Assembly: GCA_035048495.1 (NCBI GenBank)
Contig: CM068547.1
Span: 19,847,913-19,911,912, forward strand
From: Euptelea pleiosperma
Taxonomy: Eukaryota; Streptophyta; Magnoliopsida; Ranunculales; Eupteleaceae
Reading direction: 5' to 3'
Length of the DNA: 64,000 nt
Shown: in pieces, positions 59,084 to 64,000 of the stretch
How the letters are laid out: each line of letters begins with the position of its first letter
Numbering within the stretch: position 1 is the stretch's first letter
The notes under the pieces: model-generated
What the model saw: only the letters and a program-made list of their open reading frames with translations
Told to the model about the DNA's origin: nothing
The model's database searches: none
Position numbers and translations under genes: made by a program

Positions 59084-60254
59084 TCACGTCACTTTGTGTG
59101 TTGTTTCTTGGGATCCAACCCAGCGTACATCATAGAAATTAAGTTAGATTTGTTCTTTTCGATCCATTATACTTAGGATACTCGTTCGGTCAACCGTTCA
59201 TGAGAATAATGGGGGGAACCATTCGTTTATTAATCTTTGGGGGTTATAAAAAAAAATACCCCCAGTTTTGCTTAAATCGTCGATTCTCGCTCGATTTTGT
59301 GTAGTTTATTCCCAAATTTGGAAGGAATTTCTATTTTCCCACCTACTATCATCCTCTAGAATCTCATCAAACGTATCCCCCTCATTTGGGAGATCTATTG
59401 AGGCCTTTGGTCCATTTTTTATACCCTAACGCCCAAATTTCCTCTTGTCGTGGTGCATTCGTGCACACTTAACCAAATCCCCCCAAATTTGGAAGGGTGG
59501 GTCGTTTTTACCCCCTCTTCCTTCCCCTAAAACATTCCAGGCTATCTCCCCCTCATGTGGGAGATTTCACCCCCTTTGGTTTCGGCCCCTTAGGGCGTTT
59601 TTCACCATTTTGGGTCCTTTTTTTCATTATTTCTTCCTCTTTTTATCTTATTTCCTTGTTTTCTTAATTATCTTTACCTGAGCCTTGTTGTTTAGAGCCT
59701 TTGTCTAGGTTTCTCGCAATTTTTACAGCGCTTCCATGTCTATAAGCTCTAAAAATGAATTTTTATGAAAATATTTTCTAACTCCTTATATACTCTCTTA
59801 TTTTTTACTGGACGGTTCCGCCCTTTGCCTTCAATTGTCATTTCTGGTGGCCTCGGGCGACCGTTTGCTGCCCCGTTTGTTTCTATGGCCTACTATTACA
59901 CGGTTCTTCATTATTCTGCCTTGGGATTGCCTCACCACCAGGGTTTTAGGTTATTTTCTCTTCGAGCGTGCACTATTGGCAGAAGTTTAGATTTTTGGCC
60001 ACGAGATTATTTTTTGCACACCGTCGCTTCCCACCCGTCCTTTACTTCTATGTGATCACGTGGAAACTGATGGCACTATTTTGGGCCTTTTCTACTAGAT
60101 TGTACGCTCAATACAAATTTACATGCTATGGGGACAATCATTACACACGATTTTTTCTTATTCCATACTAGGCCCGAATTATATTTCTTACATTTTGGGC
60201 CCCTACCTCTATGCATGACCCCATACATTGGCCTCTGGCCCATAACATTGGTCT
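59084..60254. other. Noncoding interval between the two antisense genes
   Basis: No recognisable protein on either strand. It contains a degenerate direct duplication of period about 171 bp: CCCAAATTTGG at 59311 and 59482, each followed by an imperfect CCCCCTCAT(T/G)(T/G)GGGAGAT block at about 59377 and 59547. It presumably holds the 5' flank of the PMD-like gene. Confidence 0.45.
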
Positions 60255-61017
60255 TTGACCTGCAACATCAGGCCCTTCAGTCTCGCCATGGACGGCTCTA
60301 GGCGGTTCAGTTGTTCCCGGGTGTCCTGCACCTCCAGTTCTTTCTGCTCTACTAGGGTGCCTAATATGCCGGCCATGCCCTCTACCGGATTTGGTGCTGG
60401 GGCCCCTTTGATCTATTTCACATGCTCCTCTGCCTCTCGGAGCTCCTCCTGCAGTGCCGCCAACTTCCCCGTTAGCTCGACCACCCGCGCTTGGGCTCTC
60501 TCAGTCCTGTTGCCCGTATACTCTCCTCTACGGGCACTGGCCACTGTTCTCATAGCTTGATCAATGCTGCTTTGTTCTTCTGGAACCCCGCCTGGGCCTT
60601 TTTATAGCCTTCCACGAGGTGTTCACGGAGGAATCCCACACGGAATCCCGCTATCGTCAGTACTCGCAGGGTGGCAACGATACTTTTCAGATCATTTCCC
60701 TGTTGCTCAAAGGAGTGCTCAGCCACGAACCTGATGACGCGGAGATACATCTCCCACATCATGTCGATTGCCTCTTCTAGCGATTGGTAGGCTTTGCCCA
60801 CGACTAGATTGTAGGATGGGGCTTGGGGGTATTTCAGGTTGGCATCACTATAGGCTATTATGTACTTGGCCTCCCCGGTGTGCTCCTCACTCACGTCCTA
60901 GACCCTGTCTGGATCCCAGAACCCGCGTCGATAAATTTGTATAAAGGTCATGTCTTGGATGGCCATAGATTCCCCCGTGGTTCCGGTTGAACTTACTGGC
61001 CTTTTCATCGATGACAT
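60255..61017 (-). pseudogene. Second antisense gene fragment with coiled-coil C-terminus
   Basis: Starts at an ATG (61015-61017, MSSMKRPVSS), TAG after WDPDRV (about 60898), then a ~100-residue helical region (YLRVIRFVAEHSFEQQ and following), one frameshift near 60558, and a coiled coil (ERAQARVVELTGKLAALQEE) with another TAG (60409-60411). The order of a helical block then a coiled coil resembles segment 4 of the PMD-like gene, so this may be the C-terminal part of a second, diverged copy. Function unknown. Confidence 0.55.
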
Positions 61018-61206
61018 GTTGGGTATCTTTGCCTTGCTTCTGGGGAGGCTCTCTTGGTTGGTATTTTATTCTGAGCCCTCTTGTGGCTATTTATAGACTT
61101 CGGTTCCTTCCATTTTCTGGTTCCTTGTATCTGGACCCCTTTTACTCATGTTTCGCCGAACGCACTTGGTGTACCACTTGGGCGTGCATCCGGTGAGGGG
61201 GCTTTA
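61018..61206. other. Flank containing candidate polypurine tract of T
   Basis: No protein. GGTGAGGGGG at about 61192-61201 lies a few bases before TGTTGACAG, the proposed LTR start. Confidence 0.35.
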
Positions 61207-61348
61207 TGTTGACAGTGAAATGTGGATCACTTCAAAAATCATGACCACGGGACGCGAAACTGATTGTCAGAGTCAAAGTCAACCACGCGGCAATAGACAA
61301 ATCAGAGCAGAGGACTTGGATAGGACATTTTACTAAGGATCTAATCAC

Positions 61349-62040
61349 ATACGGTTGTGTAGAAGATAAGAGTACAAAACCGTATTCAGTTAGAATTAGC
61401 ACAACTAGTGCGGATTTCAAGAAAATGAAGATAGTCATTTTTGGGCAGAACCAGCCCAAATCTTCAGGAACTAACTATATACGGTTGTGTAAGACATAAG
61501 GATACACAACAGTATGCCATCAGATTTGTCAGATCAGGGCCAAATTTTTGCATAAAGGGCATGCCTCGATTTCTGAGCCAACCACCCACAGATCAGGAAA
61601 AGTGAATAGATACGGTTTTGTAGGAAGGATAACTACACAACCATATGGAGTCAGATCTGGAAGATCTATGACCGATAGTGAGATAAAGGGGACATGCCAT
61701 TTTCCTCGAGATCTGTGTAGTGGGACAGAAAACTAGCCACATACGGTTGTGTAGGACCTCCTCCTACACAACCGTATGCAATCACATTTCCAGAAATACC
61801 CCTCATATTCCCAGAAAACTACCCATGGCCTTTTTCTCGAGATTCGTGCATGGGATCCAAAAAAATAGCCATATACGGTTGTTTAGGACCTCCTCCTACA
61901 CAACCGTATTCAGTTAAATTTGCAGGAAGACTTCTTATTTTTTCAAAAAAGCACACATGCCATTTTCCTCGAAATGTGTGCAGAATCTGCTTGGATTGGT
62001 GGTATACGGTTGTGTAGCACTATTGACTATACAATCGTAT
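61349..62040. repeat. Six 37-nt hairpins at 131-bp period
   Basis: Inverted repeats at 61349-61385, 61479-61515, 61610-61646, 61741-61777, 61873-61909 and 62004-62040. Consensus arm ATACGGTTGTGTAGGA, its complement, and a 5-nt centre. The fourth copy is a perfect 16-bp stem. Sequence between hairpins is also partly repeated (GCCATTTTCCTCGA). Confidence 0.95.
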
Positions 62041-62141
62041 GTGATTAGTTTTTAAAGATTATTTGTATTTGTTCATTAATTCGAGCATTTTTTCCTTATA
62101 AAGGTGAGTCTGCAACATGTGTAGACCCCTTCCGAGAACTC

Positions 62142-62149
62142 TATAAATA
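62142..62149 (+). promoter_or_regulatory. TATA box downstream of the hairpin array
   Basis: TATAAATA within CTCTATAAATAGAGG, a canonical plant core promoter on the plus strand, about 100 bp after the last hairpin. Confidence 0.6.
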
Positions 62150-62708
62150 GAGGACTCTGGAGATAGAAAAAATGATCTGATCTTTTATTTTCCAATTAGG
62201 CTTATACTCTATCGAAATTCATCTAGAATTTGACTTAGTATTTTCCTTAAGTTTGTTACTGAAGAAATACAGAATCTCAAGTTCAGATTTTCTGAGCAAT
62301 CTTGTTTAAAAGGTAATCCCCATTGTACCGTACCGGATAGATATTCCTCTTCTAAGGACTCTATGCCGGGTTACTACACGATTGAAGATTGAATGACACA
62401 TTCCCCGTCTTAAGGGGAGTGGATTGAGGCAAAGGAACAAGCCTACCCTTTATGGGTCCAATGGATTCCGTTCAGGGTATGAAAATGGCTAAGAATCCAT
62501 CATATAAATGTTATTGAGACCGAGAGATCCTCTCCCTTGATTAAATACTATAATAAGATAAAGAACATATATTTGAAACTGAGGACTAATTAAGAACTAA
62601 TTGAATCACACTCCTTTTGAGACCATTTGAGGAGAGGATGGATCCGGCAGTATTGAACCGTTGGATGCACTTGGGACATTCCCTAATCCCCTAGTGTGAC
62701 AAACTGAG

Positions 62709-63329
62709 TGTCACGCCCTGAATCTGACACAGATCTCGAGGTGTGAGGGTCCACCTATTCAAACATCCTATTCATACGTTTGCTAGATTCCACTATTAAA
62801 ATGATAACTCTAGACATTGAAGGGCAGCGGAAATTAAAATTTGATTGTTAAGCTGAACGTTCAAGCATTTCATTCATTTCAAACTATATAAGAAGGTATA
62901 AACATGAGGAGTCTAGAATGATATGTAGATGTATCTGTCTATGTCATAAAGAAATATATACAATAATCCAAAATACCAAAATAAACAAAAATAACGATAC
63001 TGGTGATCTCCAAGCCTGTAAGACGTCTCAACACCAATGATCTATCACAAGAAGCAAATATGGTCCAATAGCTCCTCCTCACCAATAGTACTCTCAGGGT
63101 AGGGGTCCACGCCAAAGTCTAGTTCTATTGGATAGTCCTCGCCAACTGTAGGGTCCGTTAGATACTCCAAGCCCTCAATAGGGATATCTAGAAGTGGGGG
63201 AGGTAGGGATGAGCTTTTGGGGAAAAGCCCAGTAGTGGGGAGTGGTTTAAATCTCAATTTAATTTTATCTCCGAGAAAATATAACCGGTTAAACAAAATC
63301 CAAAATCCCATAATAGTAACATGAATAGT
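62709..63329 (-). repeat. LTR L, partial, H-like (Tekay/Del) type
   Basis: Starts TGTCACGCCC like the corresponding edge of the H LTRs and has similar early sequence (CAGCGGAAAT block at about 62826), otherwise diverged. Cut at 63330 by LTR K; remainder off the window. Confidence 0.6.
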
Positions 63330-64000
63330 TGATATTCGCTCAAAAGTGCTTATTTTAAGCAATTATCCTTATAGCATTGTCACACTCTTCTACGTAAAAC
63401 TACATTTTTTATCAACATTTTTACGTCAAAGTTTCTCTCATTCCGTAGAACACACTTTTCTAGTTAAAACGGTATATTCGCATGCATTCATACGCATTTA
63501 TTTGACCTACATGCGAAGTCATTCTCATTACGCGATTTTTCTATTGCAGGAGCACTAATTGGGCAATTTTGATGGCATGAGGGCCCACAATCAACTTCCA
63601 GAACCTAGGATCAAAGCTCAACAGCCAACAGGTTAAGGATGAGGAGATATAGGCCAAAGACGGGAAGAGCCAGAGAGTCGACGGAATCGAGGGACGACCA
63701 AGAGAGAAGGAGAGACAAGCCCTCAAAGAAGAGACTAAGGAGATTAAAGCTTATAAACCAACACAAGGCGAGTGCTTGCTCAGTCGGTAAAGCATGCAGA
63801 AGACCACGTCAAAGATAGGGTTTCAAGACCCTCTACTAGCATTTCTCTCTTTATTTTGTAATATTTTCTCTCTCCTCTCTCTAAACCTCATCATCTCTCC
63901 TCTCTCAAATATCAATCATCTGATCCTCTCTCCTTCCGCAATCACTTGATCCTATGGCCTACTTTGGCCGACCTATCCTGGTCGATATCCATTGCCCGAT
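63330..64000 (+). repeat. LTR K, head portion, B/A-family
   Basis: Starts TGATATTCGC at 63330 inside LTR L, with the tRNA-like module at about 63771-63841; the rest is beyond the window. ATAGT precedes it and would be the left target copy. Its head is more diverged from both other subfamilies, possibly a third one. Confidence 0.85.

Larger units (their letters stand above)
35886..62701 (+). mobile_element. Element T: decayed Tat-lineage Ty3/gypsy element with antisense PMD gene
   Basis: After removing F, H, G and J this leaves, on the plus strand, an integrase C-terminus (35892-36488), a 33-bp tandem array, about 5.5 kb carrying antisense genes, a candidate polypurine tract GGTGAGGGGG (about 61192-61201) and a candidate LTR (61207-62701). 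Tat elements are known for extra frames between pol and the 3' LTR, including antisense ones. The 5' part is missing. Linking the left and right ends into one element is inference. Confidence 0.6.
61207..62701 (+). repeat. Candidate 3' LTR of element T
   Basis: Begins TGTTGACAGTG and ends TAGTGTGACA. Contains six hairpin repeats, then a TATA box, then about 550 bp that would be R/U5. This order (enhancer-like repeats, TATA, leader) is what an LTR should look like. No partner LTR is present and no target duplication could be checked, so the ends are provisional. Confidence 0.5.

Noticed and set aside
61349..62040. CRISPR-like regular repeats
   Set aside because: Units are palindromic hairpins with partly repeated spacers in plant LTR context; no cas genes.

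Overview
This is repeat-dense plant nuclear DNA, best read as an angiosperm heterochromatic or pericentromeric block. The evidence is Ty3/gypsy retrotransposons of plant-specific lineages (Athila-like with a tRNA-Asp primer site, Tat-like, and a Tekay/Del-type chromovirus), the end of a CACTA transposon, and a fragment of a plant EFR3-like gene. I see no intact ordinary host gene. Species cannot be determined from the sequence alone.

Nearly everything is explained by insertions nested in insertions. One LTR family (starts TGATATTCGC, ends CTACTTTCA, 2.4-3.3 kb) occurs about 11 times. Element B (1-12491, minus; 3' LTR cut by the window edge) is an autonomous member with an intact gag-pol frame. 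Element A (14742-27853, plus) is its non-autonomous relative: same LTR ends, tRNA-Asp primer site, leader, 3' region and polypurine tract, but the gag-pol body is replaced by a short spacer. Solo LTRs N, M, E, F, G and J each carry a perfect 5-bp target duplication. The left half nests as follows: B sits in LTR C, M sits in A, A sits in N, and C and N appear to lie in a CACTA transposon that itself interrupts LTR D. E sits in the other part of D.

The right half (about 35886-62701) is an old Tat-lineage element, T. It has a decayed integrase C-terminus on the plus strand, 33-bp tandem repeats, then a long antisense gene, and at the right a probable 3' LTR with a TATA box. The antisense gene resembles plant-mobile-domain (PMD) proteins at its N-terminus, has a coiled-coil C-terminus and shows credible small introns. 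It was hit four times (J, G, H, F); removing each insertion plus one target copy restores the reading frame across each site. H (41104-49917) is an intact young chromovirus with near-identical LTRs and a full gag-pol ending in a chromodomain.

The most unusual signals are regulatory and structural. (1) T's U3 holds six 37-nt hairpins at a 131-bp period upstream of the TATA box. (2) The Athila-like LTRs carry a long self-complementary motif about 150 bp downstream of the TATA box, a candidate RNA dimerisation or structural signal. (3) Their U3 holds three MYB3R/MSA-like sites spaced exactly 20 bp. (4) They also carry a tRNA-like module with a B-box. (5) The antisense intron-containing PMD gene lies inside a Tat element. 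B proteins may mobilise A; H is self-sufficient; the T, C, D and CACTA remnants appear inactive.
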